A DNA stretch of 64,000 nt from assembly GCF_001660705.2 (NCBI RefSeq), contig NZ_LYBV02000001.1, forward strand, positions 62,001 to 126,000. Reading direction: 5' to 3'. Of the stretch, positions 19,502 through 28,607 are shown piece after piece. The translations under genes were made by a program, and so were the position numbers. Source of the stretch: Saccharicrinis aurantiacus. Its GTDB lineage: Bacteria; Bacteroidota; Bacteroidia; Bacteroidales; Marinilabiliaceae. The notes beneath the pieces are model-generated. The model saw only the letters and a program-made list of their open reading frames with translations. It made no database searches and had not been told where the DNA came from. Each line of letters starts with the position of its first letter. Positions within the stretch are counted from its first letter, which is position 1.

Positions 19502-20857
19502 ATGCTAAAAACAAAACATATTTTCATAGTAGTTCTTACTTTTCTTATAGCAGGAACTACTGCTGAAGCCCAAAAAAACATTATTGACGAAGTAATAGCC
19601 GTTGTTGGAGATAATGCCATTCTTAAATCTGATGTCGAATATCAATATCAACAAGCTGTTATGCAAGGTATGTCTGCTAAGGGAGACTTAAAATGTAAGC
19701 TTTTTGAACAACAATTGATTCAAAAGTTGATGTTGAACCAAGCGATATTGGATAGTGTTGAGGTGAGTGAGAATAATGTAATTAATGAAGTTGATAGACG
19801 TATGAATGAGTTTATCAACAGAGCCGGAGGTAAAGAAAAGCTTGAAGAGTGGTTTAATAAATCGGTATTACAAATTAAAAAGGAGCAAATGAAAACCGTT
19901 CGTGAGCAAATCATGACGGAATCTATGCAGCGAAATATTACTGAGAATATTGAACCTACACCATCACAAGTACGTGCTTACTATCGTAAAACAAATCAGG
20001 ATAGTTTGCCTATGGTTCCTGTTCAATACCAAATTCAGAAAATCGCTGCTTATCCTAAAATTGAGCAAAAAGAAATTGACGCTGTAAAAAATAAACTGCG
20101 CGATTTCCAAAAGCAAGTTGCTGATGGTAGAGATTTTTCAACTTTAGCAGTATTGTATTCTGAAGATCCAGGTAGTGCCACAACAGGTGGAGACTTAGGT
20201 TGGAGTACACGTGGTACTTTTGTACCCGAGTTTGCCAACGTAGCATTTAACTTACAAGAAAAGGATAAGGTTTCTAAGGTAGTTGAAACTGAGTTTGGTT
20301 ACCATATCATCCAGTTAGTCGATAGAAAAGGGGAGCGTATTCATGTTCGTCATATTCTTCTTAAGCCAAAAATTTCATCTCAATCCAATAACGATGCAAT
20401 TGCCCGTTTAGATTCTATTAAGGGGTTAATTGACGATGAAAAAATGTCTTTTGATGAGGCTGCATTGCGTTTTAGTATGGATAAAGAAACACGAAACAAT
20501 AGTGGATTAATGGTAAATATGCGAACGCAATCTTCAAGTTTTGAGTTATCAGCTATTCAAGATCCTTCTTTGGCAAAACAATTGCAACGATTAAAAGAAG
20601 GAGAAGTATCTGAACCTTTTAAAATTAAGGATGAAAAGGCGAAAGATGTTTACGTGATTATTAAACAGAAAGAAAAAATAGAGCCACATAGAGCCAATCT
20701 TAAAGACGATTATCAATTGGTACAAAACATTATGACAGAGAAAAGACGTAGTGATGCCATTGATGATTGGGTAAGACAAAAACAGCTCGAAACCTATATT
20801 ACCATCAACGAAGATTGGGCTGGCTGCAGCTTCGACTTTAAAAACTGGATTAAATAA
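19502..20857 (+). CDS. SurA-like peptidyl-prolyl isomerase
   Basis: Periplasmic chaperone of 451 residues with a signal peptide (to about AEAQ, residue 24), the N-terminal SurA-type helical domain that opens with DEVIAVVGDNAILKSDVE, and two parvulin domains. The first has QIQKIAAYP to GYHIIQLVDRKGE (about 179-280) and the second begins HVRHILLKP (about 282-390). This layout matches SurA closely, and it is followed 51 nt downstream by the OstA-like gene. The likely clients are outer-membrane beta-barrels. Confidence 0.9.
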   Translation: MLKTKHIFIVVLTFLIAGTTAEAQKNIIDEVIAVVGDNAILKSDVEYQYQQAVMQGMSAKGDLKCKLFEQQLIQKLMLNQAILDSVEVSENNVINEVDRRMNEFINRAGGKEKLEEWFNKSVLQIKKEQMKTVREQIMTESMQRNITENIEPTPSQVRAYYRKTNQDSLPMVPVQYQIQKIAAYPKIEQKEIDAVKNKLRDFQKQVADGRDFSTLAVLYSEDPGSATTGGDLGWSTRGTFVPEFANVAFNLQEKDKVSKVVETEFGYHIIQLVDRKGERIHVRHILLKPKISSQSNNDAIARLDSIKGLIDDEKMSFDEAALRFSMDKETRNNSGLMVNMRTQSSSFELSAIQDPSLAKQLQRLKEGEVSEPFKIKDEKAKDVYVIIKQKEKIEPHRANLKDDYQLVQNIMTEKRRSDAIDDWVRQKQLETYITINEDWAGCSFDFKNWIK

Positions 20858-20859
20858 AA

Positions 20860-20889
20860 ACCTTGTCTTAAGCGAGGGCTTTTTTTCTA
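20860..20889 (+). terminator. Probable terminator after the SurA-like gene
   Basis: A short stem (CCTTG with CGAGG, with one G-T pair) around CTTAAG is followed by a run of seven T. It lies directly behind the stop of the SurA-like gene and before the OstA-like gene. The stem is weak, so it may only attenuate. Confidence 0.4.
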
Positions 20890-20908
20890 TTAAAGTAATA
20901 CTTCAATA

Positions 20909-22516
20909 ATGAAGAGTGATTGTGTAAATGGTAGCGGAATCAAAAACAAGGTGTTATTCCTACTGATTCTTTTTACTGTTATTGCGACTAATGTTGTAGC
21001 TCAAAAGAAAGTAGATATTAAACATGCTGATTTTTTACGTCATAATGAAGTGAAATTCGGTGCTGATGTTCGTGTTTTAATAGGTAATGTTGAGTTTAAA
21101 CACGGTAGTGCTTTAATGTATTGTGATACCGCTTATCAATACGAAAATGCCAATAGAATATACGCAATAGGTAATGTTCATATTATCCAAAATGACACCT
21201 TAAATTTGTGGGGAAATACGTTAGATTATGATGGACAAACTAGTTTAGCAAAAGTGCGAGGTGATGTTAGATTGCAAAATAAAGAGACAACATTAACTAC
21301 AGAGTTTCTCGATTTTGATAGAATAAATAATATAGCCTATTATTTTAATGATGGAAAAACGGTTAACAAAGAAACTGTTTTAACTAGTAAAGAAGGCTAT
21401 TACTATCCCGATACCGAAGATGTATTTTATAAAGATAGTGTTGAAGTGGTGAATCCTAAATACACTATGTTTTCTGATACTTTAAAATACAACACAATTA
21501 CCGAAATAGCTCGTATTGAAGGGCCAACCTTTATTGTTAGTGATAGCAATACAATTTATGCTGAGGATGGTTATTATGATACAGCAAAAGATTTTGGAGT
21601 GCTTAGAGAAAATGCTTACGTTGAAGGCGAACAGACCCTTTATGGCGATACAATCTACTACAATCGTAATACTGGTTTAGGGGAAGTTTTTAATAGTATG
21701 GAATTACACGATACTATTAATAATACCATAATAAAAGGCGAGTACGGTTACTATAACGAGCAAACCAAATACGCCTTAGCTACCGAAGATGCCTTAATGA
21801 TACAGATTTATGAGTTAGACACTCTGTATTTGCATGGCGATACGCTTCAAGCGGTCCCTATTGAAGAGGAGGAAGGTGAGAAGCTTATAAAAGCATACAG
21901 ACACGTAAAGTATTTTAGGCGTGATATACAAGGTAGATGCGACTCCATGGTATTTGATTCCAGAGATTCTACCAATACTTTTTATTACGACCCTATAATG
22001 TGGTCATTGGGTAATCAACTGACTGCTGATGTAATTAAAATGTACAGTAAGGATGGAGTAATGGATAGGGTTGATTTATTAAATCGAGCTTTTATTATTT
22101 CCGAGGAAGATACTGGTTCTTACAATCAGATTAAGGGTAAAGAAATGACCGGTTTTGTAAAGAACAATGAGCTTTATAAAATTGATGTGAATGGTAACGC
22201 TCAAACCATATATTATCCGATGGATGATGAAGTGGTTATTGGCTTAAATAAGGCAGAATGTAGTAATATGACCATAAAGCTAAAGGAGCGCCAATTAGAG
22301 CGTATTATAATGCGTGTTTCTCCAAATGGTACTATGAATCCAACGCAATTGGTTGTGCCAGAAAATACAAAGTTAGTGGGCTTTTATTGGCTCGATGTTT
22401 TTAGGCCTAAGGTATATACTGATATTTTTACTTGGGAGGAACTGCCCAAATTTGATAGAGGAGAGGATAGGACAGAGTATAACCTCGATAATACCTACGA
22501 TGACTTTAAGGAATAG
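20909..22516 (+). CDS. OstA/LptA-like envelope biogenesis protein
   Basis: Protein of 535 residues with a hydrophobic N-terminal signal at about 12-31, then repeated short beta-strands of the OstA type. These carry alternating motifs such as LIGNVEFKHGSALMYCDTA and VRGDVRLQN. In E. coli the OstA fold is found in LptA and LptD, which carry LPS across the periplasm. The Bacteroidota form is longer and its exact role is less clear. It is the last gene of the isomerase run and ends before a bidirectional terminator. The function is therefore inferred from fold and context. Confidence 0.85.
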   Translation: MKSDCVNGSGIKNKVLFLLILFTVIATNVVAQKKVDIKHADFLRHNEVKFGADVRVLIGNVEFKHGSALMYCDTAYQYENANRIYAIGNVHIIQNDTLNLWGNTLDYDGQTSLAKVRGDVRLQNKETTLTTEFLDFDRINNIAYYFNDGKTVNKETVLTSKEGYYYPDTEDVFYKDSVEVVNPKYTMFSDTLKYNTITEIARIEGPTFIVSDSNTIYAEDGYYDTAKDFGVLRENAYVEGEQTLYGDTIYYNRNTGLGEVFNSMELHDTINNTIIKGEYGYYNEQTKYALATEDALMIQIYELDTLYLHGDTLQAVPIEEEEGEKLIKAYRHVKYFRRDIQGRCDSMVFDSRDSTNTFYYDPIMWSLGNQLTADVIKMYSKDGVMDRVDLLNRAFIISEEDTGSYNQIKGKEMTGFVKNNELYKIDVNGNAQTIYYPMDDEVVIGLNKAECSNMTIKLKERQLERIIMRVSPNGTMNPTQLVVPENTKLVGFYWLDVFRPKVYTDIFTWEELPKFDRGEDRTEYNLDNTYDDFKE

Positions 22517-22544
22517 CTAGGTAATTACGATTTACAACATAAAA

Positions 22545-22566
22545 AAAGGAGGCATTTGCCTCCTTT
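22545..22566. terminator. Bidirectional terminator
   Basis: A 9-bp GC-rich stem (AAAGGAGGC with GCCTCCTTT, 4-nt loop) has A-runs on the left and T-runs on the right. It is shared by the convergent OstA-like and DUF2795 genes. Confidence 0.88.
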
Positions 22567-22581
22567 GTAGTTTTTTTGAGT

Positions 22582-22803
22582 TTAATACTCATCCTCGTTA
22601 AAGAAAAAATCATCTTTACTTGGATAGTCTGGCCAGATATCTTCGATACTCTCATAAACATCTCCCTCATCTTCTATTTCTTGAAGATTCTCAATGACTT
22701 CTAATGGAGCTCCAGAGCGAATGCCAAAATCAATCAATTCGTCCTTTGTAGCAGGCCAGGGTGCATCCTCTAATTTCGATGCTAGTTCTAGTGTCCAATA
22801 CAT
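22582..22803 (-). CDS. Small acidic protein, DUF2795
   Basis: Protein of 73 residues, strongly acidic at the C-terminus (DDFFFNEDEY). The family-typical LASKLEDAPWPATKDELIDFG starts at residue 7, and the pattern SGAPLEVIENLQEIEDEG follows. DUF2795 has no firm function. It is short but clearly conserved, so I regard it as real. It ends before a terminator. Confidence 0.85.
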   Translation of the reverse strand: MYWTLELASKLEDAPWPATKDELIDFGIRSGAPLEVIENLQEIEDEGDVYESIEDIWPDYPSKDDFFFNEDEY

Positions 22804-22879
22804 ACCCTGAAATTTTTATAGTTTATTATTATGTAATTATTATTTGTATTTTCTGCGAATATAGAAAAAAAGTAAAAAC

Positions 22880-23440
22880 TTACAACTCTGGAACCCATGG
22901 AATTTCATTTATATTGTAATATTTTGATAAATATCGAGATAAAACAAATAAGTAATCAGATAATCTGTTAACATATCTGATCACCCAAGGGTGAATTTCA
23001 CTCTCTTCCATCATGCTTAATATTCTTCTTTCGGTTCGTCGGCAAATGGTACGAGAAATATGACAATAACTAACTGCAGGATGACCGCCTGGTAGCACAA
23101 AATACTTCATAGGAGGAAGCTCGCTTTCCATACGATCCATTTCGCTTTCAAGCTTTTCAATTACTGCCTCGTCATACTTTATTTTTTCTCGTAAATCAGT
23201 AACGTTTGAATCAGTTGCAAGAAAGGCCCCAATATAAAAGAGCTTGTGTTGGATATCGATAATTTGTTTGTCGGTAACTTCATCAAGTTCATATGACCTA
23301 ATCATCCCAATAAAGGTATTCAGCTCATCAACCGTTCCATATGCTTCGAGCCTGTAGTGGTTTTTAGGAACCCTTGTTCCACCAATTAAACTCGTTTTAC
23401 CTTTATCTCCTGTTTTTGTATATACTAAACTTTTACTCAT
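22880..23440 (-). CDS. Cob(I)alamin adenosyltransferase, PduO type
   Basis: ATP:cob(I)alamin adenosyltransferase of 186 residues, which makes coenzyme B12. The N-terminal MSKSLVYTKTGDKGKTSLIGGTRV holds the ATP-binding TKTGDxGxT motif (about 8-16), and the family helices follow with GGHPAVSYCHISRTICRRTERR near 118-139. It implies adenosylcobalamin-dependent enzymes in this organism. No cobalamin riboswitch was recognised upstream. It follows the ABC ATPase at 139 nt on the same strand. Confidence 0.92.
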   Translation of the reverse strand: MSKSLVYTKTGDKGKTSLIGGTRVPKNHYRLEAYGTVDELNTFIGMIRSYELDEVTDKQIIDIQHKLFYIGAFLATDSNVTDLREKIKYDEAVIEKLESEMDRMESELPPMKYFVLPGGHPAVSYCHISRTICRRTERRILSMMEESEIHPWVIRYVNRLSDYLFVLSRYLSKYYNINEIPWVPEL

Positions 23441-23579
23441 TGTTTTACTGTTTGTTTCTATCCATCAAACACTAAACATTATAAAAAGTTTATCATAATG
23501 GCTAATTGATTTATTAGCTTTACTAACTAGAAATTTGGAAAAGCAGTACAAGTTCGGATTATTACTTAAAGCATATTGA

Positions 23580-24287
23580 CTATTGCAATACAACAACCTC
23601 TTTGTTAACTATATCGCTTTCAACCACGCCATCTCTAAGCCTGATTATGCGGTGGGCATGTTGAGCAATATCTTCTTCGTGAGTAACTAATATTATGGTG
23701 TTTCCTGATGCATGAATATCGCCAAATAAGCGCATAATATCTACAGAAGTTTTGGTATCAAGGTTTCCGGTTGGCTCATCGGCCAAAATTATGGATGGGT
23801 TATTTACCAATGCACGCGCAACAGCGACACGTTGGCGCTGTCCACCCGACATTTCGTTGGGTTTATGTGAGGCGCGTTCTTGCAGTCCTACTTTGTTAAT
23901 AACCTGACTAGCACGTTCAATTCTATCGGGTTTTGAAACTCCTGCATAAATAAGGGGGAGCATTACATTTTCTTGAGCTGTGTAGCGGGGAAGTAGATTA
24001 AAGGTTTGAAAAACAAAGCCAATTTCTTTATTTCTAATTTCGGCAAGCTTTTCATCTGTTAGGTGACTAACATCTGTTCCGTTTAAAATATATTGCCCGC
24101 CAGAAGGAGTATCTAAAGCCCCTATTACATTCATGAGGGTACTCTTACCAGAACCTGAAGGACCCATTATAGCTACATACTCTCCTTTGTTGATTTGAAC
24201 AGTAACGCCTCTCAGCGCCTTTACAACTTGTGTTCCAACTTCGTAATGTTTTATAATGTCTTTAATTTCTATAACGGGCTTGCTCAT
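23580..24287 (-). CDS. Solitary ABC transporter ATPase, LolD/MacB type
   Basis: ATPase of 235 residues with Walker [10 protein letters not shown] at 42-50, the signature [15 protein letters not shown] near 140 and Walker [13 protein letters not shown]. The family (LolD, MacB, FtsE) powers FtsX-type permeases. The frame is open upstream for 34 more codons, but these overlap the methyltransferase gene and lie before the family start [11 protein letters not shown]; the ATG at 24287 is therefore chosen. No permease gene is adjacent. It is the most obvious partner in this window for the MacB-like permease at 5931-7289, which lacks an ATPase. Confidence 0.92.
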   Translation of the reverse strand: MSKPVIEIKDIIKHYEVGTQVVKALRGVTVQINKGEYVAIMGPSGSGKSTLMNVIGALDTPSGGQYILNGTDVSHLTDEKLAEIRNKEIGFVFQTFNLLPRYTAQENVMLPLIYAGVSKPDRIERASQVINKVGLQERASHKPNEMSGGQRQRVAVARALVNNPSIILADEPTGNLDTKTSVDIMRLFGDIHASGNTIILVTHEEDIAQHAHRIIRLRDGVVESDIVNKEVVVLQ

Positions 24288-24351
24288 AAATGTAATTGTT
24301 AGATGTGTAAAGTTAATGTTTTGATCGAGTTTTTTATCATAACTGTATCCT

Positions 24352-25143
24352 TTATGGCCAAGATACTTTATAGTGTTGCTTGCGAACATTCATGTTAATA
24401 AAAGCCAGTCCGAAACGGAATAAATCAAAAGACACAGAAACTTCGTTATGAGCTATTATTTCATTCCATGCTTTGGTCATTTCTTTCGACCAGTTGATAT
24501 CATCAAAAATAAATAGTGCTGATTCGTTTGCGTGTGGCAAACACATTTGGAAGTAATTTAGTGTGGCTTCATAATTATGATGGCCATCAAAATAAACCAA
24601 GTCTACTTTATCAAGCTTGTTTAATACTTTGGGTAATTTCTCTTTAAAACTGCCAATATGTTGTGTTATATTTTTAACCTTCGATTGTGCAAAAGTATTC
24701 TGAGCTGCTTTAGCAATAGCTGGGCAGCCCTCAATGGTGTGTATGTTTGCTTTTGAATTTGGTTTCGCTAAATATAAGGTGCCTACTCCTAGCGAGGTGC
24801 CAAGCTCCACTATATTATTAGGTTTGAGGTGGCATACCAACCTCGAAATTAACTCGCCTTGTTTTTGAGGAGTTGTGTTGTATTTAGCAATCTTGGCAAT
24901 CTGTCTGTTATTCGATTTAAAAACTTTTGAGCCGGCACCAAAGTCGCTTACCTCTATGGTTTCTTTATTTCTTAACAAAGCTTTACGTACCTCACTAATC
25001 TCATCAAAATGATAGTAAGGATGCTTTTCGAAGAAAATGTTGCGAACTAAATTAAATGCAAAAGGCGGATGTATTCTGTGCCCTTTTCGGTATTTGGCTC
25101 TTCGTTTATGTTTTACGTAAGCTTTTAGTTTGTATCTATTCAC
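24352..25143 (-). CDS. Class I SAM-dependent methyltransferase
   Basis: Protein of 263 residues with a basic N-terminus (about 1-20) and a Rossmann methyltransferase domain. Motif I is [15 protein letters not shown] (about 113-127), an acidic residue follows in HTIEG, and [18 protein letters not shown] (about 178-195) resembles the O-methyltransferase group that reads DGxH. Substrate unknown. It sits 64 nt before the ABC ATPase and 10 nt after the patatin gene, so these are probably transcribed together. Confidence 0.82.
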   Translation of the reverse strand: MNRYKLKAYVKHKRRAKYRKGHRIHPPFAFNLVRNIFFEKHPYYHFDEISEVRKALLRNKETIEVSDFGAGSKVFKSNNRQIAKIAKYNTTPQKQGELISRLVCHLKPNNIVELGTSLGVGTLYLAKPNSKANIHTIEGCPAIAKAAQNTFAQSKVKNITQHIGSFKEKLPKVLNKLDKVDLVYFDGHHNYEATLNYFQMCLPHANESALFIFDDINWSKEMTKAWNEIIAHNEVSVSFDLFRFGLAFINMNVRKQHYKVSWP

Positions 25144-25153
25144 TGTAAATAAT

Positions 25154-25930
25154 TTATTCGAGGTCGGGAAGTATCTTTTTCTTAATTATTTTTTTTGCAG
25201 CATAGTAGCCAAGCTGAACTATTTCGTCCATTTTATTAAAATCCCACATTGAATAATCAACTAAGGTTGGAGGCTCAATAAAATAGTCGCAGTAGGTTTT
25301 ACTAATTCTGAGGTTTTGAATGATGGATAAGTTAAAAACACGCTCGGCAACATCTTTGGGGTTCGATATTTCATCAATCTTAGAATCGGCAACAACATTT
25401 GAACCTATAACCGTATCGCAATTTAAAACCAAAGGGTTAGAGGGTAAATTCATAAAAATGCCACCATCAGAATAGTGGGCATTATTTATTTCAACAGGCG
25501 TAAAAATAACAGGTACACTGCTGCTTGCAATAACCCATTTTAAAAGTTGGTTTCCCTCGCTTATCACTTTAGCTTTGCCCGAGTGTAGGTTGCTAACCGC
25601 AATCATAAGCGGCGTTTTTAGTTTCTCAAACTCGTTGTGCTTAATGTGTTTAAATAAATTCTTTTCTACAGTATTTAGGTTTACAAAACCACCTTTAAAT
25701 AAATCTATTTTAAACCAATTCCACACCTTCTCATCATGAAGAATTTGTAGCATTTCCCTTGGCGAAAAGCCAGCACAATATAGCACCCCAATTATTGAGC
25801 CCATGCTAGTGCCAGATACAATATCAATCGGAATTTTAAACTCTTCAATGGCTTGTAATACGCCAATATGAGCCAATCCCTTTGCACCTCCGCCACCGAG
25901 GGCTAAACCAACTTTGCCAAGTTTATGCAT
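25154..25930 (-). CDS. Patatin-like phospholipase
   Basis: Serine lipid hydrolase of 258 residues. It has the oxyanion motif GGGGAKG at 12-18, the nucleophile motif GTSMG with Ser42, and the catalytic Asp155 in SDGG. No signal peptide is seen, so it acts on the cytoplasmic side. Its substrate is not known. The gene starts 5 nt after the DUF1456 gene, a spacing typical of an operon. Confidence 0.9.
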   Translation of the reverse strand: MHKLGKVGLALGGGGAKGLAHIGVLQAIEEFKIPIDIVSGTSMGSIIGVLYCAGFSPREMLQILHDEKVWNWFKIDLFKGGFVNLNTVEKNLFKHIKHNEFEKLKTPLMIAVSNLHSGKAKVISEGNQLLKWVIASSSVPVIFTPVEINNAHYSDGGIFMNLPSNPLVLNCDTVIGSNVVADSKIDEISNPKDVAERVFNLSIIQNLRISKTYCDYFIEPPTLVDYSMWDFNKMDEIVQLGYYAAKKIIKKKILPDLE

Positions 25931-25935
25931 ATGTT

Positions 25936-26415
25936 TTATTTTTTAGGAGCAGGTCTGTTAAAGCTCAACCATTTTTGAAGACCAAATAAAAAGCGTCGTA
26001 AAATCTGGTCTTTACACGTTCTGTATTGTCCCTGACCTGGCTTTCTGAAAAAAGCACTTAGCTCGTGTTTGCTAATCTCAAAATCAGCCACCTTCAGAAT
26101 TTCCAACATATCCGTATCCTTCAAGTTAAAAGCAATTTTTAGCTTTCGAAGTATGATGTTGTTGTTCAGCTTTTTTTCGTTAATAACAGGCTTGTCATCT
26201 TGCTTGCCTCGTTTCATAATGATAACACCATTTAAAAAGGCTGATAATTTTATATCGTATAGCGATTTATATTTTTCGTCTTCATCACTCAAAAACCAAG
26301 CTTTCACTTCCTCTAAAGGCACTTCAATACCAGCCGATTTAAGTAACTCAACAGTATGTTCATCTCTCAGGTTTAGTGTGAACCTAAGGTTTTTTAATAT
26401 GTCGTTATTATTCAT
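25936..26415 (-). CDS. DUF1456 family protein
   Basis: Protein of 159 residues made of two related halves. Each begins with a NDILKNLRFTLNLRDEHTVELLK-like helical stretch and ends with a segment rich in F/W and basic residues (AWFLSDEDEKYKSL and AFFRKPGQGQYRTC). This is the layout of the DUF1456 (YehS-like) family, whose function is unknown. It is the first gene of the patatin run. Confidence 0.87.
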   Translation of the reverse strand: MNNNDILKNLRFTLNLRDEHTVELLKSAGIEVPLEEVKAWFLSDEDEKYKSLYDIKLSAFLNGVIIMKRGKQDDKPVINEKKLNNNIILRKLKIAFNLKDTDMLEILKVADFEISKHELSAFFRKPGQGQYRTCKDQILRRFLFGLQKWLSFNRPAPKK

Positions 26416-26510
26416 TCATCTAAAATTTTGTCAAAGATAGTCATTCGGCACAAATATCAATTGTATACCAATGTAAGTATAAGAACTAAATAGTTTTGTG
26501 GGCACCTTAA

Positions 26511-26643
26511 GCCGCCATCCACTATAGCCTTTATTATTTTGCCTAAGTGTTACTAGTTAATGCGTGTGCTCCCCTGTCGCATCCGCTTAACAAGCGCCAC
26601 TATGGCAAAATACCAAAGGGCTGCCGTTTCTGTCAGCGGTGCG
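26511..26643 (+). repeat. Structured intergenic repeat, copy 1
   Basis: An element of about 130 nt bounded by a motif of type CTATCCGCTATAGC (here CATCCACTATAGC at 26516-26528) and CTGCCGTTTCTGTC (26621-26634). The flanks pair (26528-26543 with 26604-26619, 14 of 16 positions), and the loop holds the core TGCGTGTGCT...GTCGCATCCGC (26561-26586). Two more copies occur in the window (26690-26826 and 58321-58454). The stems differ in sequence but pair in each copy, which argues for a folded element. Confidence 0.75.
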
Positions 26644-26689
26644 GGTTGGCAGTAATTTATTTCGTATGCCTCTCTTCTTAATTTTGCCG

Positions 26690-26826
26690 ACGCAGTGTGG
26701 ATAGAAATGGCAGTAAGTGCATTGCTTGGCCTTTTTATAAGGAGGGCGTAGGCGACCTCAGGAAGCCCACGCACCGACTATATAAAAAGAGCTAAGCATT
26801 GTGCTTGCTATAACGGATAGCCACTT
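26690..26826 (-). repeat. Structured intergenic repeat, copy 2 (inverted)
   Basis: The copy runs on the minus strand, facing copy 1 with about 45 nt between. End motifs are GCTATCCGTTATAGC (26821-26807) and CTGCCATTTCTATC (26713-26700). The stem 26715-26739 with 26781-26806 pairs at 24 of 25 positions with one bulge. The core is TGCGTGGGCT...GTCGCCTACGC (26773-26746). The sequence of the stem is unrelated to that of copy 1. Confidence 0.75.
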
Positions 26827-26904
26827 TAACTGCCCTCAAAAATTTAGACAAAAGAGAAGAGAAGAAAGACTTTTTGCTTTGAGTGTGTAAATTAGGAGCT
26901 TCTA

Positions 26905-26934
26905 TTGCAAAACCATAATTATAACTTATTTTTG
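26905..26934 (+). promoter_or_regulatory. Promoter of purT
   Basis: TTG (26905-26907), 19 nt, then TATTTTTG (26927-26934): both elements and the spacing fit the Bacteroidota sigma-factor consensus. It lies 30 nt before the purT ATG. It also covers the upstream TTG that could have been taken as a start, which argues against that start. Confidence 0.72.
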
Positions 26935-26964
26935 CAGAAATTATACCCAATTAAAATAATTAAG

Positions 26965-28146
26965 ATGACTGTAATAGGAACACCTTTATCGGCGGTAAGT
27001 AAAAAAGCCGTTTTATTGGGCTCAGGGGAGCTAGGGAAAGAAGTAGCGATTGAATTACAGCGTTATGGCGTTGAAGTGATAGCGGTTGATAAATATAAAA
27101 ATGCTCCGGCAATGCAGGTGGCACACCGTTCTTACGAGGCTTCGATGCTTGATGGAGAACGATTGGCTGAAATTATCAGAGCTGAGAAGCCTGATTTTAT
27201 TATTCCTGAAGTTGAGGCTATTGCAACAGATACATTATTAGAATTGGAAGATGAGGGTTTTAATGTAATACCTACTGCTAATGCTACTAAGTTAACCATG
27301 AACCGTGAGGGAATTAGAACTTTAGCAGCTGAGGAGTTAGGCTTGTCTACTTCGCCTTATCGTTTTGCAGGTAGTCGTGAGGAGTTTAATCAGGCGGTTG
27401 CTGAAATAGGATATCCTTGTGTGATTAAGCCTATAATGAGCTCGTCGGGTAAGGGGCAGAGTGTTGCGAAAAGTGATGCCGATCTTGATTATGCTTGGAC
27501 TTACGCCATTGAAGGAGGAAGAGGAAATAGCGATAGAGTAATTATTGAGGGTTTTGTTGATTTTGATTATGAAATAACGCTTTTAACCATTAGCCATGTT
27601 GATGGGATTTCGTTTTGCGAGCCTATTGGGCACAGGCAAGAAGGCGGCGATTATCAAGAATCGTGGCAGCCACAAGTAATGACAGACGTAGCATTGGCCG
27701 AAGCCAAAACAATTGCAGAGAAAGTAGTACGCGCTTTAGGCGGATGGGGTTTGTTTGGCGTAGAATTCTTCATTAAAGGCGATAAGGTATATTTTAGTGA
27801 ACTATCTCCGCGTCCGCACGATACGGGAATGGTAACTATGATATCTCAAGATCTTAGTGAGTTTGCATTACACGTAAGGGCTATTTTAGGATTGCCAGTT
27901 CCAAATATTGCATTTCACGGTCCATCGGCAAGTAGTGTTATCATGGTAAAAGGAACTTCTAATCAGGTTACTTTTTCAGGATTAGATTCTGCCTTAACTC
28001 AAGAAAACACGCAGGTGCGATTATTCGGTAAACCAGAAGTTGACGGAGAGCGCCGCATGGGCGTTTGTTTAGCCCGTGCAAACTCAGTAGAAGAAGCGCG
28101 TGCCATCGCTAAAAAGGCGAGTGGCTCTATTACAGTTTCACTGTAA
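26965..28146 (+). CDS. purT: Formate-dependent phosphoribosylglycinamide formyltransferase
   Basis: PurT of 393 residues catalyses formate + ATP + GAR to formyl-GAR, the folate-free route for the third step of purine synthesis. It belongs to the ATP-grasp superfamily, with the N-terminal [21 protein letters not shown] (about 13-33), the ATP-grasp part with [11 protein letters not shown] (about 156-166) and [26 protein letters not shown] near 275-300. The ATG at 26965 begins the family sequence. It needs no cofactor other than formate and ATP, consistent with a formate-producing lifestyle. The structured repeat lies upstream. Confidence 0.95.
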   Translation: MTVIGTPLSAVSKKAVLLGSGELGKEVAIELQRYGVEVIAVDKYKNAPAMQVAHRSYEASMLDGERLAEIIRAEKPDFIIPEVEAIATDTLLELEDEGFNVIPTANATKLTMNREGIRTLAAEELGLSTSPYRFAGSREEFNQAVAEIGYPCVIKPIMSSSGKGQSVAKSDADLDYAWTYAIEGGRGNSDRVIIEGFVDFDYEITLLTISHVDGISFCEPIGHRQEGGDYQESWQPQVMTDVALAEAKTIAEKVVRALGGWGLFGVEFFIKGDKVYFSELSPRPHDTGMVTMISQDLSEFALHVRAILGLPVPNIAFHGPSASSVIMVKGTSNQVTFSGLDSALTQENTQVRLFGKPEVDGERRMGVCLARANSVEEARAIAKKASGSITVSL

Positions 28147-28149
28147 TGA

Positions 28150-28239
28150 AGTTATAAATGATAAGTGTTAAGTTATAAATTGCTTTACATCATCTAGGCG
28201 TTTATAACTTAACACTTATAACTTATCATTAATTTTAAA
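28150..28239 (+). repeat. AT-rich repeat, left of four-helix-bundle gene
   Basis: It contains a perfect 17-bp inverted repeat (28163-28179 with 28201-28217) around a 21-nt loop, and a 42-nt block (28198-28239) that recurs without change at 28681-28722. A 21-nt block (28170-28190) recurs at 28613-28633. The gene between is described at 28245-28607. Confidence 0.85.
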
Positions 28240-28244
28240 AATGT

Positions 28245-28607
28245 ATGGCAGCTAGTATTGTTAGGGATAAGAGTTTTAGTTTTGCAATTAGAATAGTTAA
28301 GTTGTATAAGTACTTAACTAAAGAGCAAAATGAATATATACTTTCAAAACAAATATTAAGAAGCGGTACAAGTGTTGGAGCTATGATTAGGGAGGCTGAG
28401 TTTGCAGAATCGAAAGCAGACTTTATTCATAAGATGGCAATAGCACAAAAAGAAATTAATGAAACTAAATATTGGCTCGACTTATTGAAGGAAACCTCCT
28501 ATTTGTCAGAGGATATGTACAATTCGATAAATAAAGACGCAACTGAAGTAATTAGTTTAATCACCAAAATAATAATCACATCAAAAGCAAATTTAAAAAA
28601 GTTATAA
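28245..28607 (+). CDS. Four-helix-bundle protein (23S rRNA IVS/Avd-like)
   Basis: Protein of 120 residues with the family signature FAIRIVKLYKYLTKEQNEYILSKQILRSGTSVGAMIREAE (about 11-50) and three further helices. Members of this family (TIGR02436) are encoded inside 23S rRNA intervening sequences, as solitary genes, or as Avd in diversity-generating retroelements. Neither a reverse transcriptase nor variable repeats are found nearby. The gene is inserted between purT and recG and is framed by long, near-identical AT-rich repeats. This suggests a small mobile or recombining unit. Confidence 0.87.
   Translation: MAASIVRDKSFSFAIRIVKLYKYLTKEQNEYILSKQILRSGTSVGAMIREAEFAESKADFIHKMAIAQKEINETKYWLDLLKETSYLSEDMYNSINKDATEVISLITKIIITSKANLKKL

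Noticed and set aside
23441-23579. Cobalamin riboswitch in front of the adenosyltransferase gene
   Set aside because: The gap is only 139 nt, and no B12-box-like segment was seen.
24288-24389. Upstream extension of the ABC ATPase
   Set aside because: It overlaps the methyltransferase gene, and the family start [10 protein letters not shown] lies at 24287.
26553-26774. Minus-strand frame of 73 residues
   Set aside because: It lies completely across the two facing structured repeats and has no domain or signal. Its presence follows from the repeat sequence.
28245-28607. Diversity-generating retroelement
   Set aside because: The four-helix-bundle gene resembles Avd, but no reverse transcriptase and no template or variable repeat is found.
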